Of a stretch of 8,400 nt of DNA, positions 1-5,020 are shown one piece after another (position 1 is the stretch's first letter; every line of letters begins with the position of its first letter). Where the stretch lies: the NCBI GenBank assembly GCA_002305415.1, contig DBQX01000018.1:1-8400 (forward strand), written 5' to 3'. Position numbers and translations under genes: made by a program. The DNA comes from Actinomycetales bacterium UBA1383. Its GTDB lineage: Bacteria; Actinomycetota; Actinomycetes; Actinomycetales; Actinomycetaceae. Under the pieces are notes generated by a model. That model saw nothing but the letters and a program-made list of their open reading frames with translations, had not been told where the DNA came from and made no database searches.

Positions 1-516
1 GCCGGAGTCGTCCACCACGATGTCGGCGTCGGAGCCGCGGCCGATCACGGTGACCGGGCCGGTGAGGAGGTAGCGCTGCCCGTCGATGTCGATGATGGGG
101 TGCCGCTCGGAGGGCGTGTCCGTGGTCGCCGGGGCGACGTTGCCGCGCCGCGTGGACGACGTCACCGAGAACGTGCCGGTGGTGAGGGTCTCATCGGTCT
201 CGAAGTCCACCGACACCGGGCCCACGAAGTTGTAGCGCTGGGAGGTGGCGTGCTCGGTGGCCGCGGCCTCGATCTCGGCGGCCAGGGCGTCCGCGCCCCA
301 CTGGTCGATGTGCTCCTTGTCCGAGGGGGAGAGCGTCACCGTGAACTGGTTCGGGACGACTGTGCGGCCACGGGCGACGGCGACCGCACGGTCGTCCATG
401 TCCTTGCGGATCGCGGACGCGATCTCGACCGGCTTGACCTCCGACTTGAACGCCTTCGAGAACGCGCTGTTGACCGCCTTCTCGACGGAGCGCTCGAACT
501 TGTCGAGGAAACCCAT
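1..516 (-). CDS. fhaA: FhaA-type protein: DUF3662 domain plus start of FHA domain (C-terminus cut by window edge)
   Basis: Cytoplasmic FHA adaptor. In mycobacteria FhaA binds phosphothreonine on the pseudokinase MviN/MurJ partner and is linked to PknA/PknB control of peptidoglycan synthesis. The first 172 codons are visible. Residues 1-115 match the FhaA N-terminal DUF3662 domain (MGFLDKFERSVEKAVNSAF start, then EVKPVEIASAIRKDMDD and VPNQFTVTLSP). Residues 150-172 begin an FHA domain with the characteristic VIGRGSDADIVVDD phosphopeptide-loop motif. The linker between them is only about 35 residues, much shorter than the long Gly/Tyr-rich linker of mycobacterial FhaA. The ATG at 516-514 is preceded by AGGAGGA (527-521), four bases away, which fixes the start. 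An upstream tRNA-Leu is also found next to mycobacterial fhaA, supporting orthology. The rest of the FHA domain, and probably fhaB/pstP, should lie left of the window. Confidence 0.93.
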   Translation of the reverse strand, partial: MGFLDKFERSVEKAVNSAFSKAFKSEVKPVEIASAIRKDMDDRAVAVARGRTVVPNQFTVTLSPSDKEHIDQWGADALAAEIEAAATEHATSQRYNFVGPVSVDFETDETLTTGTFSVTSSTRRGNVAPATTDTPSERHPIIDIDGQRYLLTGPVTVIGRGSDADIVVDDSG

Positions 517-569
517 GCGGTCCTCCTGTTCGTCCATCCAGCCGCGGGCGGGGGGCGTGGCCCGTGGTA

Positions 570-575
570 ATGGTA
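570..575 (-). promoter_or_regulatory. Candidate -10 element for fhaA
   Basis: Read on the minus strand, TACCAT fits the actinobacterial TANNNT -10 pattern. It sits in the only AT-rich patch of the fhaA leader, about 54 bases upstream of the start codon. No convincing -35 (TTGAC-like) is visible 17 bases upstream. It lies inside an imperfect inverted repeat (CGTGG, 9 bases, CCACG; 563-581) that could be an operator. Weak, pattern-based call. Confidence 0.25.
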
Positions 576-638
576 TCCACGATGCACCAGCCGTGGTGGC
601 GTGCGGGGCCGGACACCCCCACCTGCCGCGAGACGCGC

Positions 639-673
639 CGAACCCCGGTGGACACCAGTCCCGCCGGGGTTCG
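639..673 (-). terminator. Strong hairpin between tRNA-Leu and fhaA (candidate terminator or attenuator)
   Basis: The arms CGAACCCCGG (639-648) and CCGGGGTTCG (664-673) are perfectly complementary over 10 bp. Inside them GGAC/GTCC (650-653 with 658-661) can pair around a 4-base loop, so almost the whole 35 bases fold. It lies 38 bases past the 3' end of the tRNA on the same strand and 120 bases before fhaA. No T-run follows, which is common for actinobacterial terminators. It may end the tRNA transcript, or form a structured leader of fhaA if transcription reads through. Confidence 0.5.
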
Positions 674-689
674 CACAGGAGGAATGGAT

Positions 690-705
690 GGATGGAACTC
701 CATCC
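690..705 (-). other. Small hairpin just downstream of tRNA-Leu
   Basis: GGATGG (690-695) and CCATCC (700-705) pair around a 4-base loop, starting 5 bases past the mature tRNA 3' end. It could take part in 3' processing or termination of the tRNA precursor. The stem is short and the role is a guess. Confidence 0.25.
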
Positions 706-710
706 CCCGG

Positions 711-794
711 TGCGCAAGGGGGGAGTTGAACCCCCACGCCCTCACGGGCACACGGACCTGAACCGTGCGCGTCTGCCTATTCCGCCACTTGCGC
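711..794 (-). tRNA. tRNA-Leu (anticodon CAG)
   Basis: An 84-nt cloverleaf was read by eye. The acceptor GCGCAAG (794-788) pairs with CTTGCGC next to discriminator A (711). The D-arm segment TGGCGGAATAGGCAGACGC is almost identical to bacterial tRNA-Leu. The anticodon stem is CACGG/CCGTG with loop TTCAGGT, giving anticodon CAG for codon CUG, the dominant Leu codon at this GC content. There is a long variable arm (GCCC-GTGA-GGGC), as expected for a class II tRNA, and a T arm GGGGG-TTCAACT-CCCCC. The 3' CCA is not encoded, since CCG follows the discriminator, so it must be added by nucleotidyltransferase. This tRNA precedes fhaA as leuT does in mycobacteria. Confidence 0.95.
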
Positions 795-849
795 AATCCG
801 CTCGCCAATCCGGTCTCAACACTCGCGAACTGGAAAGCGGGCGACTGGA

Positions 850-880
850 AATGTACCACGACCGGCCCGCCCGCTCCCAA
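850..880 (-). promoter_or_regulatory. Candidate promoter of tRNA-Leu
   Basis: On the minus strand TTGGGA (880-875) could serve as -35 and TACATT (855-850) as -10, with a TGG just before it that resembles an extended -10. The spacer is 19 bases, longer than ideal. Predicted transcription would begin near 843, leaving a 5' leader of about 50 bases before the mature tRNA. Based on pattern only. Confidence 0.35.
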
Positions 881-899
881 TCGGCGGGACCCGGGAGCC

Positions 900-1094
900 T
901 CAGAGCAGCACGATCACGATCGCGCTGACGGCGATGATCCCGAGGAACACGAGCCACGGCGTCGCGCGGCTCCAGGGCTGGACGATCTCCGTCCGGTCCT
1001 CCGGCGTCGGCGGCGGCAGCTCCACCCGGTCCGCGGGCGAAGGCGGGGGCAGCCGGTGGCTGCCGGACTGCCGGGGGTGCTCCTGGCCGCTCAT
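900..1094 (-). CDS. Small C-tail-anchored membrane protein (64 aa), coupled to the coiled-coil gene
   Basis: I do not recognise a family. The ATG (1094-1092) overlaps the TGA of the upstream coiled-coil gene (1093-1091) as ATGA, implying translational coupling and 1:1 function. Residues 1-14 are polar. Residues 15-36 are two tandem copies of an 11-residue Pro-rich motif, LPPPSPADRVE and LPPPTPEDRTE. Residues 46-64 (PWLVFLGIIAVSAIVIVLL) form one hydrophobic helix that ends exactly at the C-terminus. No signal peptide is visible, and Arg43 lies just before the helix. Together these suggest a tail-anchored topology with the N-terminus in the cytoplasm. Plausible role: membrane tether or docking partner for the large coiled-coil protein, which itself has no membrane segment. 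That role is inferred from gene order only. Confidence 0.8.
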   Translation of the reverse strand: MSGQEHPRQSGSHRLPPPSPADRVELPPPTPEDRTEIVQPWSRATPWLVFLGIIAVSAIVIVLL

Positions 1095-3430
1095 CGGCGA
1101 TCCCCCGGTCCCGGGCGGGTCGCGGGCGGCGGTGGCCACGGCGTCGACCCGGGCTGCTGCCAGGAGCCGGGCGGCGGCGGCCATCCCTGGCCGGGCAGCG
1201 GGATGCCGCCCGCGGGAGTGGGCCGGCCCTGGCGCTCGCGTTCGGCCTGCCGCTCCTTCTCGGCGCGCGCGGCCGCGATCTCCTCCTCGCGCTGGCGGTG
1301 GAAGTGGTCCGCGACGAGCTTGACCTCCTCCATGCGCATGCCGTGGAAGCGGTCCGCGATGGTCACGCCGAACTGCTCGCCGTGCCGGGCGATGGAGTCG
1401 CGAGCCCGCAGGAGCCGCACGAGCGCGGCGTCGACGCTGCCACCAGCGGCGTTCCGGATCGCGTTCTCCGCCTCCGCGTTGTAGACGTGCAGGGCCAGGT
1501 CGGCGAACGCGGTGACCCAGGCGCGGTTCTTCGCGGCGGCGCCCCGCGGGGCCGCGACGACGGCCGAGCCACCCCGGATGGCCTCCACGATGTGGCGGCG
1601 CAGGTCGTCCAGCTGGTCCGCTAGGGTGGTGGACTCCTCGGCGGGGTGGAAGTAGTCGTAGAGCCCGGTGTCCTGCACCTTGATGCGCTCGCCGAGGTCG
1701 AGGAGTTCCGCTCGCGCGGCGGCGATCTGTCCGGTGAGGGTGGCGGACTCGGCGCGGCGCGCCTCGGCCTCCGCGGCCGCGCGGCGCTCCTCCTCCACCG
1801 CGCGGTCCCGTGCCCGCGCCAGCTCCTCGGTGGCGCGCCGGGCCTCCTGCTGGGCGGCCTGGAGCTGGGCGAGCTCGTCGCGGTGGCGCTGGGCCTCCGC
1901 GATCGCCTGCGTCTCCGCCTCCTGGAGTTCCGCGGTACGGGTGGCGATGCGCGCCTCCTCCTCCTCGAGGGCGGTGCGCCGCTGCCGCATGTCGGCCTCG
2001 GCCCGCTCGATCGTGGCCAGGCGCTCTGCGACCTCGGCGTCCACCGCGGCGCGGCGCTCGGTGAGCTCGGCGTCCACGGTGGCGACGCGTTCGGTGAGCT
2101 CGGCGTCCAGGGCCGCTCGGCGCTCGTCGATCTCCGCCGCGAGCGCGGCGCGACTGTCGGCGGCGTCCTTCTCCGCGGCGGCGCGCACGCGGGCGGCCTC
2201 GTCCCGCGCCGTCCCGCGCAGTTCCGTGAGCTCGGCGTCCGTCGTCTGGCGCAGCGTGGCGATCTCGGTGTCGGCGTCACGGCGGAGCGTGGCGACATCG
2301 TCGTCGGCGGTCGCGCGGAGGCGCGCGATCTCGGCGAGCGCGGCCGCGCGCAGGCTGGCGAGTTCCGTCTCGAGCGCGGCCCGGTCGGCCGCGAGGGTGG
2401 ACCGGTCCTGCTCGAGGGCGTGGCGAGCCTGGTCCAGGGCGGTGCGGTCGGCGTCGAGGGCGGCGCGCTGGGCGGCGAGCTCCTTCTCGGCGGCGGCGCG
2501 GCGGTTCGCGATCTCCGTCTCCGCGGCCGACAGTACCTTCTCCGCGTCCGCGCGCGCGGCGGCCAGTTCCTCCGCGGCCTGGGTCCGGGCGGCGGCCAGT
2601 TCCTCCGCGGCCTGGGTCCGGGCGGCGGCCAGGGCCTCCGCGGCCTCGCGCTCCGCCACGGCGCGGCGCTCCGCGGCCTCGCGTTCGGCGTCCTGCCGCA
2701 GCCGTTGCGTGGCGGACTGGGCCTCCGTGAGCAGGCGGGCATTCTCGGCGTCGCCATCGGCCCGGAGGGCGGCGACATCCGCGAGGGTCTCGTTCCGGAG
2801 CGTGATGAGCTCCTGCTCGAGCGTGGCGCGGCGCTGGGCGGCCTCGCGGTCGAGCTGTTCGTAGCGGGACGCGATCTGGTCGTCCAGCTCGGCGAGCCGG
2901 GCCGTCACCTCCTGCTCGAGCTCACCGCGCCGGGTCTGGGCCTCGTGCTCGGCGTCGGCGTGGATCCGGTGGATCTCCGCCATGGCGGACTCGCGGGCGC
3001 GGGCCAGCTCGCGGTCGAGCTCTGCCTGCCGTTCGCGCGCCGTCCGCTGTGCCTCCTCGTCCGCGGCGGTGAGGAGGGCGCGTCGTTCGGCCGCGAGCTC
3101 CGCGCGGACCTCGGCGACGACGGCGTCCCGCGACACCGCGGGGGTGGCGACCGGGACCGTGGCGACCGGGACCGTGGCGACCGGGGCCGGATCGGCCGCG
3201 GGGTGCTCCCGCACCGAGGGCCACGCCGGTGAGCGGACGGGGGCGGCGTCGTCGAGGAACGCGGTGGGCGACGCCGGCGCCGCGCCCTCCTCGCGCAACG
3301 ACCGCCTCCGGGCGCGCGAGATCGGCACGCGCCGGTCCGTCCATTCCCGGCCGTCCCACTTGCGCAGGAAATGCGCGTTCTCGGGGTCCGGGTACCAGCC
3401 GCTCGGGACGCCGTTCTGTGCGTCGGACAC
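1091..3430 (-). CDS. DUF2510 - long hendecad coiled coil - DUF4041-like protein (779 aa), no nuclease domain
   Basis: Function unknown. Residues 9-32 carry the DUF2510 signature (SGWYPDP...RKWDGREWT), typical of actinobacterial envelope-associated proteins. Residues 86-97 contain a short VATVP repeat linker. Residues 107-580 are Ala/Glu/Arg-rich coiled coil. Residues 581-715 resemble DUF4041 (VQDTGLYDYFHP, ALHVYNAEAENAIRN, and a helical EEVKLVADHFHRQREEE). DUF4041 usually precedes a GIY-YIG T5orf172/MUG113 nuclease; here only a Pro/Trp-rich tail follows (residues 736-779, with two WPPPP motifs). No signal peptide, membrane segment or ATP-binding motif is seen, so this is not an SMC ATPase. 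GTG at 3430 is preferred because GGAGG (3439-3435) precedes it by four bases; an in-frame ATG at 3442 would add four residues and has a weaker AGGGA site. It overlaps the downstream small membrane-protein gene by 4 bases. Filament or scaffold is the best guess. Confidence 0.88.
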   Translation of the reverse strand: MSDAQNGVPSGWYPDPENAHFLRKWDGREWTDRRVPISRARRRSLREEGAAPASPTAFLDDAAPVRSPAWPSVREHPAADPAPVATVPVATVPVATPAVSRDAVVAEVRAELAAERRALLTAADEEAQRTARERQAELDRELARARESAMAEIHRIHADAEHEAQTRRGELEQEVTARLAELDDQIASRYEQLDREAAQRRATLEQELITLRNETLADVAALRADGDAENARLLTEAQSATQRLRQDAEREAAERRAVAEREAAEALAAARTQAAEELAAARTQAAEELAAARADAEKVLSAAETEIANRRAAAEKELAAQRAALDADRTALDQARHALEQDRSTLAADRAALETELASLRAAALAEIARLRATADDDVATLRRDADTEIATLRQTTDAELTELRGTARDEAARVRAAAEKDAADSRAALAAEIDERRAALDAELTERVATVDAELTERRAAVDAEVAERLATIERAEADMRQRRTALEEEEARIATRTAELQEAETQAIAEAQRHRDELAQLQAAQQEARRATEELARARDRAVEEERRAAAEAEARRAESATLTGQIAAARAELLDLGERIKVQDTGLYDYFHPAEESTTLADQLDDLRRHIVEAIRGGSAVVAAPRGAAAKNRAWVTAFADLALHVYNAEAENAIRNAAGGSVDAALVRLLRARDSIARHGEQFGVTIADRFHGMRMEEVKLVADHFHRQREEEIAAARAEKERQAERERQGRPTPAGGIPLPGQGWPPPPGSWQQPGSTPWPPPPATRPGPGDRR
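1286..1690 (-). other. DUF4041-like domain within the coiled-coil protein
   Basis: This segment (residues 581-715) is the only clearly globular or conserved part of the C-terminal half. The order is: a DTGLYDYFHP entry, DQLDDLRRHI, a short AVVAAPRGAAAKN stretch, the LHVYNAEAENAIRN helix, LLRARDSIARHG and finally RMEEVKLVADHF. These match the pattern I recall for DUF4041 (a YNAEADN-type motif), but assignment is from memory and needs a profile search. No GIY...YIG pair follows it. Confidence 0.65.
2354..2458 (-). other. Five-heptad block interrupting the hendecad coiled coil
   Basis: Residues 325-359 place Leu at every seventh position: LDADRTA, LDQARHA, LEQDRST, LAADRAA, LETELAS. This is an ideal left-handed heptad stretch. 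On both sides (residues 107-315 and 360-480) the period is 11 residues, which favours a right-handed or straight bundle. The block may therefore be a hinge or a supercoil-reversal point. Confidence 0.75.
2556..2632. repeat. Perfect 33-bp tandem repeat inside the coiled-coil gene
   Basis: Two full identical 33-bp units (2556-2588 and 2589-2621) and an 11-bp third partial copy give 77 bp of exact periodicity. Each unit encodes one 11-residue hendecad (TQAAEELAAAR). Neighbouring hendecads have diverged at the DNA level, so this pair is a recent in-frame duplication. Slippage here would change protein length by exactly one hendecad and keep the frame. Confidence 0.95.
3144..3188. repeat. 15-bp tandem repeat, three copies, in the linker of the coiled-coil protein
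   Basis: The unit GTGGCGACCGGGACC occurs at 3144-3158 and 3159-3173, and a third copy with one change at 3174-3188. On the minus strand it encodes repeated VATVP in the flexible Pro/Ala/Val linker between DUF2510 and the coiled coil. It is probably a length-variable spacer. Confidence 0.93.
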
Positions 3431-3460
3431 ATTTCCTCCCATGGTTCCCTGCTGGCACCC

Positions 3461-3466
3461 ACTCTA
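3461..3466 (-). promoter_or_regulatory. Candidate -10 element of the coiled-coil gene
   Basis: TAGAGT on the minus strand matches TANNNT. Transcription would start near 3453, about 23 bases before the preferred GTG codon, leaving room for the GGAGG site and supporting that start over the ATG at 3442. No clear -35 is visible. A perfect 6-bp stem with a 3-base loop (3469-3483) lies just upstream and might be an operator, or merely reflect GC richness. Confidence 0.35.
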
Positions 3467-3536
3467 TCGCCCGCCGTGCGGGCCCGGCCGGGGGTGCCGG
3501 AAGGCGGAGAGCGGGCTGGCTCACACCCCGGGGCGT

Positions 3537-3542
3537 TACGGT
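3537..3542 (+). promoter_or_regulatory. Candidate -10 element of the thioredoxin gene (leaderless arrangement)
   Basis: TACGGT fits TANNNT and ends 6 bases before the ATG at 3549, so transcription would begin at or next to the start codon. Such leaderless mRNAs are common in actinobacteria. No good -35 is apparent, and no SigR-type pair (GGAAT, 18-19 bases, GTT) is correctly spaced, although SigR often drives thioredoxin genes in Streptomyces. The GGTGGGGG before the ATG could instead act as a weak ribosome site. Confidence 0.3.
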
Positions 3543-3548
3543 GGGGGC

Positions 3549-3974
3549 ATGAGTGCACCCAGCGTGACCGCGTGCCCCTCCTGTGGCACCCGCAACCGCG
3601 TGCCGGCGGCGGCCGCCGGCACCCCGAAGTGCGCGAAGTGCAGGGCGGCCCTCCCGTGGGTGGTGGCGGCGTCCGACGACGACTTCGACGCCGTCGTGAA
3701 CGCACGCGTGCCGGTGCTGGTCGACCTGTGGGCGCCGTGGTGCGGGCCGTGCCGGACGATCTCGCCCCTGCTCGAGAAGGTGGCCCGGGAGCGGGCCGGC
3801 AGCCTGAAGCTCGTGAAGGTGAACGTGGACAACTCCCCGCGCACCGCGTCGCGCTTCAACGCCCGCAGCATCCCGACCATGCTGATGATGAAGAGCGGGC
3901 GGGAGGTCTCCCGGCTCGTCGGGGCGGTGCCCAAGGCGCAGCTCGACAGCTGGGTGGCCGGCAACACCCGCTGA
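3549..3974 (+). CDS. trxC: Zinc-ribbon thioredoxin (Trx2/TrxC type)
   Basis: Cytoplasmic dithiol-disulfide oxidoreductase, 141 aa, close to the 139 aa of E. coli thioredoxin 2. Residues 9-12 (CPSC) and 28-31 (CAKC) form an N-terminal four-cysteine zinc ribbon. The thioredoxin fold follows: VPVLVDLWAPWCGPC has the redox pair Cys65/Cys68 in WCGPC, and IPTMLMM carries the cis-proline Pro109. The C-terminal GAVPKAQLDSWV segment is also typical. In E. coli the zinc site tunes the response to oxidative stress; the same role here is by homology. The symbol is used in the E. coli sense, since mycobacterial trxC is a different, zinc-free protein. It is the only plus-strand gene, divergent from the coiled-coil gene and convergent with usp. 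Confidence 0.95.
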   Translation: MSAPSVTACPSCGTRNRVPAAAAGTPKCAKCRAALPWVVAASDDDFDAVVNARVPVLVDLWAPWCGPCRTISPLLEKVARERAGSLKLVKVNVDNSPRTASRFNARSIPTMLMMKSGREVSRLVGAVPKAQLDSWVAGNTR

Positions 3975-3980
3975 GCCGCA

Positions 3981-3997
3981 CCCGCGCGGTGCGCGGG
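3981..3997. terminator. Hairpin between convergent trx and usp genes
   Basis: CCCGCGC-GGT-GCGCGGG is a perfect 7-bp stem with a 3-base loop. It starts 7 bases after the thioredoxin stop and 5 bases beyond the usp stop on the other strand. Its position in a 27-base convergent gap makes it a likely bidirectional terminator for both transcripts. There is no T-tail, as often in high-GC actinobacteria. Confidence 0.55.
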
Positions 3998-4001
3998 CCG
4001 C

Positions 4002-4427
4002 TCAGGTGCCGGGAACCACGAGCACCGGGACGGCCGCGAACTCCAGGACGCGCAGCGTGTGGCTGCCGAGCGAGGGGATGGCGTGACCGGGCCGGTCCAC
4101 CCGGGCCATGACGATCATGCTCGCCCCGACCTCCCGGGCCTCCGCGAGGATCTCCGCCGCCACCCGGCCGTGCCGTCGCACGCTGGTCACTGGCACGCCG
4201 GCGGAGCGGCAGAGGGCGGTCACGTGCCGCAGGACGGCGTCGGCGCCCGCCTCGCGGCGCGACGTGGCCCGGTCGAGGTCACCCATCCGCCGGCCGAGGT
4301 CGCCGTCGGGGATGACCGTGAGGACGTGCAACCGGGCGCCGAGGCGCCGGGCTTGTTCGATCGCCGCCTCCGCCGCGGTGAACGCGGCCGGCGAGTCGCT
4401 CACGGCCACGAGGATCGTGTCAGTCAT
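4002..4427 (-). CDS. UspA-family universal stress protein with degenerate ATP-binding motif
   Basis: Single Usp domain of 141 aa, a standard length. It starts TILVAVSDSPAAFTAAEAA and ends with a VPVLVVPGT terminal strand. In ATP-binding Usp proteins the strand-1 Asp is in a VDGS context and the loop is G-x2-G-x9-G-S/T. Here the first becomes VSDS, and the loop reads A108-x2-D111-x9-G121-S122: exact spacing is kept but both leading glycines are gone. Weak or no ATP binding is predicted. The ATG (4427-4425) overlaps the stop of the V-ATPase D gene (ATGA), with GGGAG five bases upstream, so it is translated as the last member of the ATPase operon. A regulatory or accessory role for the ATPase is an inference from this coupling. 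Confidence 0.92.
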   Translation of the reverse strand: MTDTILVAVSDSPAAFTAAEAAIEQARRLGARLHVLTVIPDGDLGRRMGDLDRATSRREAGADAVLRHVTALCRSAGVPVTSVRRHGRVAAEILAEAREVGASMIVMARVDRPGHAIPSLGSHTLRVLEFAAVPVLVVPGT

Positions 4428-5020
4428 CGTCGCTCCCGTTCCATGTTCTCCGCGGCCCAGTGCACCCGCAGCGTCTCCTCCAGGTCCTGTTCCTCCAGGA
4501 CGCGCCGCACGGTGGCGAGCTCCTCCTCGAGCCGCGGGATCCACCGGTCCTCCACCGCGTGCTGGCGCCTGCGCGTGGCGGCGAGCTCCGCCGTGACCAG
4601 CCGGACCGCCCGCTCCGCCGCCGCGACGGCGACGCCGCGCGCCAGCGCCTCGCGGTGGGCCCTCACGGCGAGCGCCAGCGCCGAACTCCCGCCTGACGGC
4701 GGCCCGTCCGGCACCGCGCAGGAGGCGTGGGCGGGGTAGGACACGCCCATCGTGACGTCCCATCGCACCTCCACCGTGGCCGCGACGGCGGGGCGCGCCT
4801 CCGCCAGGGCGGCCGTCCCGTCGAGCGCCACGGCCCGCTCGAGCCAGGTGGCGGCCGCATGCGCGGCCTCCTCCCACTGCTCCCGCGCGGCCGCGGCGTG
4901 CAGGTGGAGCCGGTCCAGCTCATCCGCCATGATGCGCTGCTTGCGGTCCAGCAGTTCAGCGCCGTGCCGGGCCAGGGCGAGGCGTCGCTCGAGCCGGAGC
5001 CTGCCCACACGTCCGGTCAT
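4424..5020 (-). CDS. ntpD: V/A-type ATPase subunit D (central rotor stalk)
   Basis: Central-shaft subunit, 198 aa, close to the usual 200-210. It rotates inside the A3B3 head and links ATP hydrolysis or synthesis to the membrane ring. The N-terminal helix (GRLRLERRLALARHGAELL, then DRKQRIMADEL) and the C-terminal helix (ATRRRQHAVEDRWIP with a following LEEELATVRRVLEE) match the two long helices of subunit D. RRQHAVE corresponds to the usual RRVNALE signature. The middle (residues 80-115) is the variable globular part. The ATG at 5020-5018 overlaps the B-subunit stop as ATGA, with GGAGGTG upstream. The same frame stays open for another kilobase upstream, but that is only a shadow of the B gene. 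Confidence 0.93.
   Translation of the reverse strand: MTGRVGRLRLERRLALARHGAELLDRKQRIMADELDRLHLHAAAAREQWEEAAHAAATWLERAVALDGTAALAEARPAVAATVEVRWDVTMGVSYPAHASCAVPDGPPSGGSSALALAVRAHREALARGVAVAAAERAVRLVTAELAATRRRQHAVEDRWIPRLEEELATVRRVLEEQDLEETLRVHWAAENMERERR

Noticed and set aside
711..794. tRNA-Leu as an integration (att) site for a mobile island
   Set aside because: The 3' end faces fhaA, the expected core neighbour, and there is no integrase, no repeated tRNA 3' end and no composition change nearby.
873..898. GCTCCC/GGGAGC inverted repeat after the small membrane-protein gene as a terminator
   Set aside because: Only 6 bp with a 14-base loop and no T-run, and it overlaps the proposed tRNA promoter; too weak to list as a feature.
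1646..3232. Plus-strand open frame of about 528 codons (Gly/Leu/Arg-rich)
   Set aside because: It is the antisense shadow of the coiled-coil gene, kept open by high GC; low-complexity translation with no domain and no ribosome site.
1091..3430. SMC/SbcC-like chromosome-segregation ATPase
   Set aside because: The long coiled coil is suggestive, but there is no Walker A, Walker B or ABC signature at either end.
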